DNA of 64,000 nt from Balanoglossus misakiensis (taxonomy: Eukaryota > Hemichordata): positions 1,550,001 to 1,614,000 of the forward strand of contig CM082595.2 in assembly GCA_040954595.2 (NCBI GenBank). Reading direction: 5' to 3'. Below the pieces are notes generated by a model, which saw only the letters and a list, made by a program, of their open reading frames with translations, was not told the DNA's origin and searched no databases. Shown piece after piece: positions 1 to 11,928 of this stretch. Every line of letters starts with the position of its first letter. The stretch's first letter is position 1. Both the position numbers and the translations under genes were made by a program.

Positions 1-972
1 AGGGAGAGTACGTGGCACTGTTGAATTCACCATGCGACCAACATGTCTGTCGAGAAAATATCGAAAATCATGTCTTGCAGCATACATGGATGACACAGTA
101 CTCCCGACATCGCTCTGTCCGCGATATTCTTTCAATATTTGCACAATTTCTAAGTTGGTTTTTAAGGGGAAATCCTGGCCGCTCAAATTCAAATAATATT
201 TCCATTTTTCGGGGCGGCTCAGTAAGTCAGAAAGGCAGTAGAGCTCGGCGCGAACAACCTCTATTGAACACCAGTATACTGCAGTTAGTCTTGAAGCGAT
301 GAAGACGTTATCGAAGCACTCAGTGATTGCCTTCATGGACTGGTGTATGTCACGTGACACCTTTCTGTCTACGTGTATGCAATAAACGTTGTGCGGTCGA
401 TAAATGGTGCGCAAGAGCTGTTCAACTTGATGCACAGATTTATACATGTAAATTCCGTATGCTAGGGGAAAGTCTTTTTCGTCTTGTGTGACTGGGTTTG
501 TGAAATATCTTGCAGTAAAGCGTGTACAGTTTTGAGCCAATACTTCGAAAGCTGCATCATCACGTATGTTCGCTTTTAAATAACGATTTCTCTCCATCGC
601 CGCTGTTTCGTTGATCTTCTCCTCTGACATAAACAGTTTGGAACATGTAACGGAATTTTCACTTTCTGGAAAACGTCTGACGTAGAACGATTCATCATTA
701 ACATTTGTCAGATCGTTTGGTTGGTTGAAGTTGCCAGCGAAAGAATGTTCTTTTTGCTTTAAAAGGACGCCATTTTGACGACCGACGCCCTCCAGAACAC
801 CACGTCGCGTATCAACTTGCGCCGGCGCAGAAGTGACGATCCAGAGACGGAGACATAATACAATACTGGAAGTTAAAAGAAACAATATTTTGTGCACTCT
901 TTTCACTCTTGGACACGAGCAATAGAACCCCATGGCTAAATTCTTCCTCAAATTGCGTCTTTTAGTGGTTTC
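1..972 (-). CDS. Core-2/I-branching beta-1,6-N-acetylglucosaminyltransferase (GCNT family), 5' part
   Basis: The coding part runs from ATG at 931-933 down to base 1 without a stop: 311 codons, the rest lying outside the window. The exon opens at 972, just after a good acceptor (pyrimidine-rich, ending CAG at 973-975), so there is a 39-nt 5' UTR on this exon and at least one upstream noncoding exon. The N-terminus is a short basic cytosolic tail followed by one hydrophobic segment at about residues 15-31, the usual Golgi type II anchor. The luminal part matches the GCNT family: a DFPLAYGIYMYKS block, then LLRTIYRPHNVYCIHVDRK, CFDNVFIASRL, and WKYYLNLSGQDFPLKTNLEIV. Family members transfer GlcNAc in beta-1,6 linkage to make branched O-glycans or poly-lactosamine. 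Which acceptor it uses cannot be told here. The family call is firm; the subfamily is open. Confidence 0.9.
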
Positions 973-2870
973 CTGCAAGGAATAAATAAACAGTATACTT
1001 TTGAGACAACAGTTGCGTTAGGAGAATGGGACGATATATCCGAAACGAGTGAGATTAGTCGCATTACTCATGTTACTGTGGTAATAGGTAGTTTGTGAAA
1101 TATCATGTGATACATAATTTTTGATGACATGTGATACATGTGCCCCGTGCGACTTTCAACACAGGAGGGCGAGCTTTTATCCATGTATTCGAGATTACTG
1201 AGAAATTTTAGAGTGAACGATAGCTTACTTATAGATCATTAGTCGAATTGTGCGAGAAGGGGATTCGAGTACACGGGGAAGAGTGATCCAGGCCCGAAGA
1301 CAACCAACAGTATCTCAACTATGCCATTACGAAAGACCCGAGAGAAAGCTCTTCTGACTGCAACTATATGTGTTAACATTCCCCTAATGTCTTAAATCTT
1401 GTTATTCCAAATGTGGCGCATGTTTTAGCTATACCAAAAATATACGTTTGTTGCATTTCCAAATTCTTTAGCAAGTTCTGGATGACCATTGTAAGAAATT
1501 TATAACTAACCGCATTTTAAATCAGACATTAATATCTATGTCTATGCTTAGTCGAACTGTGAGCACCTTCAATGAAAAAATACGTTTACCTTAAATCTTC
1601 GATTATTCATGGACTAATCCGATAGCGCAACTCGTCAACCAGTTACAGAAATTGAAGATAGTCTACAGGATTCTGCCAAGCTGCAAACGTCGACGTCTTC
1701 AGTAATTGGTGCGTGATGGAGCCACGATTTCCAACCAAGTGAAGCGGGCTTGCTTTTAACATGTTTAAGTTCACTCATTTGACTGACGTCATCCAGTGGG
1801 CGGAACTACTAGTAGTTGGTAGGCACGTTGGATTGGACAACTTAACATCTAGTCTGCACAACGTCACACGTCAATCAAAATAATAAGCAGTGTCTGCCAG
1901 GAATATCATCTGTTGTCTTGGGTTACACCAATTCCATACAGCTAGGGAAGGGATATGCCTTAACACCATGAGATTGAGATTTGTTTCGCAAAGGGTGTAT
2001 TTCAGAATACACCCCAAACCGGCCCGCCCTATAAACAGAAAGCATTGTTCACGTCAATTTTCCTGCTCCTGTGTTCACACTGAGGGAAACATGAGCTACA
2101 AGGTCTTGATCTAGTTCCGAAAGTCACCCGTGGTTAACATCAACAAAGCAGGAGGCAGAATAGTCTCACATTATGTTTTTATAGAAACTGTTGAACGATG
2201 AAGTTTCAAATGTTCCCAAGTAATTTAATGACAATGCAAGATTTATACATTTAGATTTTGAGTAAATATTGACATAACATTGCCCCTGTATTAATGAAGA
2301 ATGACCAAATTTCATGCATCCACGCACATAGGAGCATGAACGCGGAAATATAACTTATAATGGAAATAGGTCGGCCAGCCTGTGTCTGCGGGATTTTCCC
2401 CATGAGCTATGAATAGGTCTGGGTGTAAAGCTTTGTACACGCCTATGTTGATAGATGTACGGAAACACGGTCAAAGCTCATCTTGTTGTCTGGGTGTTTA
2501 ACCAACGATGTCGTTTTAAGACGCGTGTGCATCTTATAGCGAATGACTTTATCAACGATCGACTCGACCAATTTTCAGAGTTGTGTGGTCTTCGTAGTTA
2601 CTCTTGTCACGTGATCTCGAACTTGAACTTTCGGGCAACGCTATTTGGGTCAGGAAGGTAAGCTTCTCCGGTACCCTTACACGCAACCATTACGATTTTA
2701 TTTTGACACTTGCCGGAGCGTCTGCACGTTGGAAAAATCAGGTATTCGCTAAAAGTACATGTATATTTACATTCACACTTCTGTCCGTTTCTCAATACAC
2801 ATGGAGAAGTAATTATTTTTATTCTAACATCTTGCAAGGTATATTGATTTTAAAACTTCCTCTTGCCTAG
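973..2870. other. Intergenic stretch, no gene recognised
   Basis: Between the glycosyltransferase and the otopetrin exon only short open frames occur, without family resemblance or convincing splice partners. The start of the glycosyltransferase transcript and the upstream part of otopetrin must lie here. A pyrimidine-rich acceptor ends at 2870, so a noncoding first exon of otopetrin may exist upstream of it. No clear TATA box was identified for either gene. Confidence 0.5.
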
Positions 2871-2942
2871 GCCTGTCTCGTAAACGTACTGGCTGATATA
2901 TTGGTACTTGACTGTCACGCGAGTTCAGCTGCTAAACCGGCG

Positions 2943-4954
2943 ATGGCAAGAACCAACTGGCTGATTGGTCCCCTTGTTACGGGACGTGCCAACTCCCTTG
3001 CTCCTCAGGACGGACGGATCTCGTCAATTTTGTTTGCCTGCAACGTCATCACGTTTGCAGTCGTTTTCAACATCGTTCGGTGGATGTCAACGGGGATAGG
3101 AGAACACCCAATCTCAATCGACGTCACACACCTCTTTATTATCCTATCCATTTTCACCGTGTTCGCTTGTTGCATCATGGCTGGTTTCATTTTGGCTGGA
3201 AAACGCTATGTTCTTTGGCAGACAGAAGACAACTCTTCCAACAGTCAGGCTCATTTCACCTTAGATCTCATTGGCGTCTACATTTTTGGTAGCGGTGTTG
3301 TACTTTTGGAATTGATCTGTCTCTCTGGATCCCTGCAATGCCTGACCGTCGCAAGATGTTTACCAAACGCTGCAGAATATATCTCCGAGCTTCTATTCTG
3401 TGCAAGTCGTTTGATCTTTACGTTGTTACTGATGGTGTTTCTTGGCAAGTATTCCCGCGCAACCCTTCACAACTGCGTGCTTCTCCGATACGCTTTGCTG
3501 ATTATTTTGGCTGTTAATCTGATGACGTGGTTTTTCACATTGCTGGACGAATCCAAAGAGCTCTTCAAATCGTACACCGATCCGGAAATGTTTCAGGTAC
3601 TCTGTAATACATCCGACTCTACTGATAATGAACTAGCTTGGCAGTGTGTCAACCACACAACTCCATGGCAACGGACTCTGCTGTCTGCAGAACCGGTTCT
3701 GTATCCGTTTTCTATGGAGTTTTCATTGGTAGCGGCAACTATTTTATACCACATGTGGGCGTCCATGAAACACCTGCGCAGATCGCGTAGACTTGTTAAG
3801 GACGCAGAAACCTTCTCAGAAAGAAGTCAGCTTATCAATAAAGACTCTCGCGATGAAAACCTGGGAAAAACGGACGACGAAAATGATAGACTTGAGGTCA
3901 GCATTGATAGTGAACTTAACACTTCCTTGACGATACCAGTACGCACCCCGACACAGAAAAATATGATTGCGCCACGCTGTGGCTTCGGAATGATAATAGG
4001 TATCGTAATGATGACAACCATGATCGTCGTACCGCTTCTTCAGCAGAAAGGAGTTCTCCCTGAGGCCATGTTACGTCTGTATTACGTCACAAAGATACTG
4101 CATTACGGCATCATGACAATCTTATGTTGGGTTGGCTTTGAACTGATGCGTTACTATGACTACGAGCACAGGCCATATGCGGGTGAGGACGCCCTCCTGC
4201 TAGTCTCAGCAGTTGGCGAGTTTGCTTACATGTATTTCAAAGCCACGGCCGCCGTTGGACTTATTATTGGTCATCATGATTATCACCTGAACGATGACAT
4301 TCCAAACGACGTACCTTGGATGCTAATTATTGAGAAGATTCTGACGTGTGCGCAGATCTGGACGCAGACCACATTTTTGATTGAAGCTGCTCGCTATAAA
4401 CCCAGAGAAATGTGCAATGGAGGGCAAAAGGTACATAGTCATTTAGCGTTAATTTTCATTAACACAAATTTAATTTTCTCAATGGTAAACTCATACCATA
4501 GTCAGTAGAAAAGAAACTGTCAAAAGCCACAAACGCCAGTCACTTCATGTTTCGTTGTGTTGTTGTTTCTATTCTTGAGAAGTCAGTGTGCCCGGATGAG
4601 ATAAGGTCCTGACAAATCTTTCATTTTCTCTTTCAGTTACGCGAAATAATGATGTGGCTGTTATTCTGCAACCTTGGTTTTTGGGTGCAGTCGGCATTCA
4701 TTGATATGCTCGATTTTGGTCTTACCCTGAGCGAGAAAGAATTCTACAATTTTCACGATCAGTGGGCATTCATTATGCGAATCCTGTTGCCAGTTCTGAT
4801 ATTTTACCGTTTCCATTCGGTCATTATGTGTTACGCCATCTACGGTAACATCTGGAAGCCTACGTTGACTTCAGGACATTCCGAAGAGGTCCTGACGATT
4901 GTCAATGCAGACGAGAAAGATTTCTATGTCGTTGACCGTGAACAAAATACATAA
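2943..4954 (+). CDS. Otopetrin-family proton channel
   Basis: Two coding exons, 2943-4430 and 4637-4954, joined in phase 0, give 601 residues, close to the usual otopetrin length. The first donor is AAG|gtacat and the acceptor is preceded by a clean pyrimidine tract. I chose ATG at 2943; the frame stays open to an acceptor at 2870, so a slightly longer N-terminus is possible. Otopetrins are dimeric, twelve-helix proton channels of the plasma membrane (sour sensing, otoconia, acid sensing). Family landmarks visible are the block YALLIILAVNLMTWF in the first half, LYPFSMEFSLVAATILYHMW before the long cytoplasmic loop (about residues 285-350, acidic and serine-rich), and, in the second exon, the closing blocks LREIMMWLLFCNLGFW and ILLPVLIFYRFHS. 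The gene is tail to tail with COPS7, 352 bp between stop codons. Membership is clear; vertebrate OTOP1/2/3 orthology cannot be assigned. Confidence 0.9.
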
Positions 4955-5020
4955 AGGGCGTCTCCAGAACTATATGTTACTAAAATACACGACACATTCT
5001 GATACTAGTACGTTGATGTT

Positions 5021-5026
5021 TTTATT
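5021..5026 (-). terminator. Polyadenylation signal for COPS7
   Basis: TTTATT on the plus strand reads AATAAA on the minus strand, about 280 nt downstream of the COPS7 stop codon. It lies only 67 nt beyond the otopetrin stop, so the 3' UTRs of the two convergent genes very probably overlap. Confidence 0.55.
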
Positions 5027-5306
5027 ACGCATATAGTAATTTGTGCCAATACTCATACACTATCACAACAGTAATGGTAGCGCATGCACAATTTTCTCAT
5101 CAAAACTGTCTCCCAGATGACATTCAAACGCAACAGCCACAAAGTTGGCAATTTCCTAAGATGCTAACAACTGTGCTGGTGAACATACAAATTCATTAAT
5201 ACAGCCAAGATTTTAAGTTACATGTCAAATAATAGGCCAGTACTGAATTTTCAGTTCACATTAAAAAAAGTAAATATTGTTTGAACAACTCTCCATAAAT
5301 TTCTTT

Positions 5307-7161
5307 TCAACTCTGCGATGATTTCTGCCAGAATTTTCCACTTCCTCTCAACCTAGAATAGAAAATAATTCAAAGTAAATATGTGATATCCGTAAATAAT
5401 ACTGTATTAAAAAAGATCCTACTTTTTCACTGAAAACCATTGTACTGAAACGTCCACACAGTGCTTAGTAAATTCAGTCGAACTCAAGAAATCAAAGATG
5501 GCCGCCTTTTTCCAAAACGAGGCTGTCTATCGATTGGCTGCCTCCTACAGAGCGACCGCACTATACCATAACTTCTGACTGACTCTCTCTGTGGGATTGT
5601 CCTTACTTACCCTTTCACTTTGGATGATTTCTTGGTGGCTCTGGCCGGCTGTGCTTCTACTTCTCTGGAGTCCGTGCTCATATGTTGGTCATCCATGTCC
5701 TGTGATGTGGCCTTCAATGTCTTCTTGATGTTGGCAACCTGTGTTCACAGACAAATGAAAGTGAAATCTCTACAAATGAAATTATAACAGTACCATAATC
5801 AGTCAATCAAACTGTCCATAGTAGCCAGTCAAGGGACTTCCTAAACTGGCTTATCTAGACAAGTATAGTCTAATATAGTATTATTATATTGTGAATGTAA
5901 ATAGTGACAGCTACAGTGAAAGACATATAAAGATTTTGAACCTCTGTATCAACTCTCTGTCTTGTCTTGATGCAGTTTTCTTTGTATGTATTTGCATGTT
6001 TGATTTGTTGTTCAATTCCACTCAACACAGTTTCACAGCCTTCACACCTGTAAGATACAGATCAACAAGTTTCATGTAAATACCTAGTGTTGAAACCTCC
6101 AGCAAAAAAGACCAGGAATATCAGGTGTTTCAAAAATAGTAAGCACATCATGCCCCATGTATATTGAAATACAAATACTATATATCAAACTTACCATTCT
6201 TGAAGAACTTTCCCAATATGTGAAATATTTTCTGACCTGATATCTCTACCAATGACATAGTCAATTTCTAATTGTTTATTTTTCTGATCTAGTTTACCCC
6301 GGATTACATCTGCATAGATACTGTCTATGATGAGATCCTGAAATGACATTTATGAGAATCATGAGGATTTGACATTGTATTCTCAATGTATGTGAGAATC
6401 TTCAAAACTTTCATGAGTAAAGCCATCTGGACATTCATGTAAAATAAGAAAGTTCACTGACCTCTAGCTCTCTCAGGTTCTTCATATCTAGTTCTTGTAG
6501 AAGCACTGAATACGGTATGCACTTAGTTTTGTCTGCTAAAGAAACTATTGTAAGATGACGGAGTTTGGCTTGCTGGGCTGGCGTCAGCTCAGGTAACTCA
6601 AATGCAGTAGCTGAAATAAAGAAACGAGAGTTCATGTGTGTACATTTGTACCATGAAACATCTGTCTGTCTGCTCATGAGAATATCATTTGTTCTGGAAA
6701 GGTAAGTGAGAACATAACTAACTAATCGCATCTGTTCATGTGGTGTAAGGGTTAAAGGTATCTCACCTTTGTATTCTTTGTACATTCCAAAGGCAAATAT
6801 GTTTAGTAACTTCAAGTACGATGCATTGGGACCACTAGCAAGCTGTACAGAAAGTCAGAAAGAAATAATTATGCCAAATACATTTTTAAGTCCCCCGCAG
6901 ACGTTCAGTGCAACAGTTCTGCCATGTAATGTACATGTGAATGGATAGCAACGAACATGATGGTGAAAGTTATAATCAGTGGGTCCTTACCTCTTGCACA
7001 TTTGGCATTTCAAGGAGTTCCCCAAAAACATAAACACCTGGCGCTTCCAATACTTGTTTGATTAACGCAACCACTGCAGCTCCTTTGGCAGACTTCGCCA
7101 GCAATATAAACTGTTCCAAGGGGTGAATGGAAGCGATCTGCTGTTGTTTTAACTCAGACAT
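5307..7161 (-). CDS. COPS7: COP9 signalosome complex subunit 7
   Basis: Seven exons on the minus strand: 7161-6991, 6842-6767, 6610-6462, 6337-6195, 6047-5942, 5738-5611, 5352-5307. All phases close and give 272 residues, matching vertebrate COPS7A/B (about 265-275). The start MSELKQQQ is followed by [15 protein letters not shown] and [22 protein letters not shown], then [57 protein letters not shown], and a coiled C-terminal part ending [18 protein letters not shown]. This is the PCI-domain subunit of the COP9 signalosome, which removes NEDD8 from cullins and so controls cullin-RING ubiquitin ligases. Only one copy is visible, as expected if COPS7A/B arose in vertebrates. The donor after exon 5 (GAG|gttcaa) is weak, but it alone keeps the frame. 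Identification is very secure. Confidence 0.95.
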
Positions 7162-10100
7162 GCTGTGGCTGTTATCACAAAGAGAAGGAAAATAAGTCGG
7201 ATCAGTTCAATTGACTGACCACCTCTGATAGCACGCATTTCACATGGGAGTGGGGACGACTCGATCGTCGATCTTTCCAAGCAAGTACCGTACATGTAGC
7301 ACATCAACACAATCTAGTGGAACCGGAAGTACAATGAAATGTTACAGCGAATATCTTTATACATGTAAATTTCTTATCCATGCCTCAACGAATTCGATCA
7401 ACTAAGAGTATGCCTTTATTAAAGATGCTAGGCACAGTTATCTACCACCAACAAACAACGCTTGATGATGTGCAAACCTTTTTTCTTCCACTCGATGTTC
7501 TCAGATGATCGATGACATACACAGTTTTAGCAGACCTTGTCTGTACGTCCTGAATGGACCGTTTAACTTAGTTTTAAATAGCAATGCCCTTTAGGTTCCC
7601 GTTGGATTTAGCTTCCACGCGCCCTCAACCGGATGACCAGAAAAAAATGGGAGCTGTTACGCTAGTCTCTGTTCCGTTCCTGCAGCTGGATGCGCTACGC
7701 AAAAAGAAACCTGGTCAAGCAGGTGTACAGCAGGAGAAACAAGGTGAAACATAGACACTGCGTGACCCCTGACGTTGACCCTAAGTTTACCTACATCTCT
7801 CACGTACCCATAGACTTAGTCTGGAGTCGCGCTCACAACCTTGTGTGCAGAAAGACACCACACAAAAGAATTTGAATTTACACGTAGTCGTAAGCTGACA
7901 GACCAGGTGTTCAGGCAACGCAGCACGCGATTTCAATAGTCTGGTCCAGTTCTTTCAGTGAATGTCCAACCTTTTCAAGCAAGTCTACGGACAGGTGAAA
8001 ATACTGAACGATAAACCTTGGTAATCCTAGAAAACTCGCCAAAACACGTCTCTACTCTGGTGTCAAATTTCCCTGTAGAAGAATGAACCGACTCTCACGT
8101 GTGGTGGTGTTGAAAACGTAGGAATTGTTTCCCTCACATTTCAAGCAAGACTCAGAGGATCGTATTACAGCTCTTTCTGCAGAAAGTCGAGCTGAATTTC
8201 TGAACTTTGGACAAGCGCTTGCATAAGAGTAAGCTTAGCTGTTCTGCCTGACAGTCACCCGTCTGCCGAAGCCGTTCAAGAAATCATCAGGATTAGAAAG
8301 TTTGGATGATAGAGAATAAGTTGGCGATTGATAAGGTAGGTAAACAAAATCAAACCAATATTATATGAATATGAGAGCTGCCATTTTATAAATTATTTTC
8401 ATGATTTTATTGACCGCGCAGGGATGCACCAATGTTTAACCGTGTATCCTGTAGAATGACGGTTTTTGTTGAAAAACAGAAAGATCAAAATTGTTGTGAT
8501 GAAGGCGTCCATTGTTTGATGCACGTGATTTGCATCACCGATAAAATGAGGAGAGAAAACAAACGAACAACGTATGGTTTCCATCGTGCGAAGGTAAGGG
8601 CAAGGCAAACACCGTTTCTCAATTGAACCATTGAGCAATTCAGCGACAAAATCCATCTTGTTCGGGCCAACTACAATGTGTAAATAGTAGACACAAAGTT
8701 TGCCTTGTTCAGTGGGGCATGCTTGGCTTGCGGCGAGAAATAGATTTGTGCACGTCAAACATTCTACCATTCCAGCCTGTTGAATACATTACATGTACTA
8801 GTAAACTCCTGACTTCTGGTTGAGGGACACCCGCAACTCTTGAACACAGTCCCTTTATCACTTGAAAATTCACAGCCAAAATTTATGAAAGGACACAAGC
8901 TTTGAAATATAACATAGAATGAAAGGAATGCTGTATTATCTGAGATCAGATATTATCACCCCTAGTTGAGCCGTTACCATGGACACGCATCATTCTAGAA
9001 AAACACGTGAACTACGCGCAAGCAACCAGAGAGTTCCTCAGCCAATTTCGTCCACTTATTTGGTTTTTAGGCCAAAAGACATTTATCTCCAGGGTGGAAT
9101 TTATGAATAGTACAAATATGTGATTGGCTTTGTGTTTTACAGGGTCTCTCAGAATCTTATTGAAAAGGTGACAAGAGAGCTAAAGTTACGCTTTTGACTT
9201 CTTTTGAAGAGATGTATCTATAACACTATTGATCATCTGATTGTACCACCCCCAGTCTCAAACGGAAACATTCATGCATATCGTTCAAATGAGGTCAACA
9301 ACAATCGATGTTTCGGTTCAGTGACTAATTCCTTAGAAAAAAAGCTTACATTAAAATTAAATGTACCATCTAAGTTTAAACTTTATTCGTAGTGTCGGTG
9401 CGCGCATGTCAGAGATTTACAACGTGACCTTGGTAAAACAATAACGAAGGAACATCTTCTAGGTGATGTTGTTAATCGGTTGCTGTTGGTCTCATAATAA
9501 ACCGACGTGATAAAGCGAACGTTAACTTGAAAGGCAATTTGACCCGTCTCCAGCATAATCAATCATGCAGTTGTTTGATCTGAAGGCGTGGTTATGGCAC
9601 TATAAGAAAAATATATATCGGGTCACCTTCAAGACAAGGTATCGCTTTATTGGCGTTAGTTTGGTGGAAACAACGCCTGACCAAATGGGGAAAATTTTAT
9701 GAAAAGAGGACCTCTATGCAAAATCCTCCAGACCCCCCTCCCTGAAGTATTTTCTGAACACTCCCTCATGAGAAGGCGTTCTGGCGTCGGATCTGTCAAC
9801 TAGATTGCTAGGAGCGACACAATCAATTAAACGTACCAGTCTGGTTGGAATCTGCCATGCGTGTTTTTATGGGTGACAAATTTCGAAACTCTTAGGGTGT
9901 TTTCACAAAGTTATTAACATTTAGGAATCTGTCCTCTGAGGTAAACTTCTCCGCGTCACAGCAGGTTGATCAGTGCATATCGCTCATGTTATCGATTTAA
10001 AAGCAAGTGTGCTTTGAATCAAGTGATTATTGAGTGGCAAAACTCAACTGGACCAGGTGAGATCGATCACTTATAGTACTAACCCCTTTGGAATGCACTC

Positions 10101-11928
10101 CAGTTAAGATTTACAATGCTGTTTACAAGTTTAAATGTCATTTTATTCACCTTTAGACTTATATGTCATTGCATGCTTTTGAGATTCTTAAACCAGAATG
10201 TTAACAATTTTGATTTGGTAGTAGGCAAAGTATAACGCCGTCACACGTATAAGTTTAGTTTAGACATTATTCTCAAGAAAGAAATGTGCAGATGAGACTT
10301 GTAAACAACAATACACCATTAAGTGTTTACTGTGAGTCTGGTTATAACACTTGTCGCGCACTTGCTATGGAAACTGGCCAAAGTTCACACCTAGAGTGTG
10401 TACATTGTAAGAGTTTTTATATATTATTTGTTTGATTTTTGATTGTGTGTGAGACATGAACACGATTTTGTGTAAACTTGAGGGGGTAGGCCTCGCGGGC
10501 GTGGGGTTCGAATTTTTGTATCAATTCAATTGCCCCTTTCGGGGTGCGTGTCATGTATACTTAGCAGTTGTTGAAGTCACATTGGCAACAGGGAACCGGT
10601 TCTCGTTGGTTCAGCTACATGTGTATTTTAACGACATCAAGATTTTTCGCGTTACGTTGTTTCCTGTTGCATGCGAGTATACAGTCACCTATACGACCAC
10701 TTTAACCATTGAAAACATAAATATAACCAATCACAGATTTTCAGTTGGTGGCACACGCGAAAATGACTTAGACATGCCCTTTTTGGCCATAATATACATG
10801 TACATGCATATGTAAATTAGATGTGACCTGTGCACCTTTAATGGCTTGCACTTCCAATTTTGGTGATGTGCCGTGGAAACTTCTTGCATTTTTTGTGTCT
10901 GACATGAAGAAAGGTGAATTTATGACAGGTTGACCTGACTAATCGGCCAACATAAAAACACCCCATCTTACACCCACTCTTTTTTCTTGCTGCCCACAGC
11001 TAGTTTATTGAAAATCGTTTCTTACTGTATAAACCTGTTTGTAGTCCATTGTATTGCACTTGCTACCAGTGTTACGCGTGTCCATAAATACAGTCCGATT
11101 GTCACAGACAAACAGATTTAACAGCTACACATAACCCTTTTAGTACTGATAGTCTGCCCGGACGGAATTCCACAAGAGTTCCAACTGGATACACTTGATA
11201 GCACAAACAAAGTTCTTTTCACTGGACACTAGATAATACCACTGCTTTGAAGTATCTTAGTTAAGGCATGTATCCATAGTCCGTCGACATAGGCCGTAAA
11301 AGACATTTCGCTCTCACTCGCAATATCTTGTTAGTCAATTTATGGATGATATAACAAGATATCCTTTCATTTATATTTTAGTCGTACAGTGTTAGTCTCG
11401 GATTGCAGTTTTAAATGTCTAATTCAGACTGTCTCACGCATCGCTTCTGTGAAAGCAGTCGTTTAGTGTTCCCAGAAACTTGAGAGATGTTAATTACGAG
11501 CTGTATCATGATCAACCATCATATAGATATGCTTCTATTTATAAATTACATGATCTTGATGAGTTGCACAGCTGCTGGTCCATCGAGTGGGTCTTTAGTA
11601 TTACTAACAATATCAGAGAACACCTTTTGGAGATATGAGAGGAGGTTGGGTCACAAATGTCTAACATGTCCCCCTGGGGGTGTCACTACATGCTGGGCTT
11701 GAGTTACCATTCTGCATGTCTCCAGTTGCATTTTTTAGAAGTATCACCCCCTGTTTAATATGTAACACCCTAAGTGCAGTGATTTATGCAGTCCTTTCTC
11801 TTACCAAAGCACCTCGCAACTATACACGTAGCATTTTTAGATTGACATGCGAAAATAATTGTTTTGTCGTTTCCGTCTTCTTTGGGTTTTCTTCTAGATT
11901 ACTGTGAAAAGGGCCAAGATTTCGCGCC
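7162..11928. other. Long intergenic stretch, no gene recognised
   Basis: About 4.8 kb between the COPS7 start and the cyclase gene. Open frames are short (up to about 120 codons, at 8399-8770 minus and 10456-10815 plus), show no family blocks and lack paired splice sites. The COPS7 promoter must lie near 7162-7350 and the cyclase promoter upstream of 11896. A pyrimidine tract ending in AG at 11896-11897 may be the acceptor of the cyclase 5' UTR exon. No mobile element was recognised. Confidence 0.45.

Noticed and set aside
8399-8770. 123-codon open frame on the minus strand, overlapping a plus-strand frame
   Set aside because: No recognisable family blocks, overlapping open frames on both strands, no splice partner.
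10456-10815. 119-codon open frame
   Set aside because: No domain, signal or neighbouring exon; composition looks like chance in AT-rich DNA.
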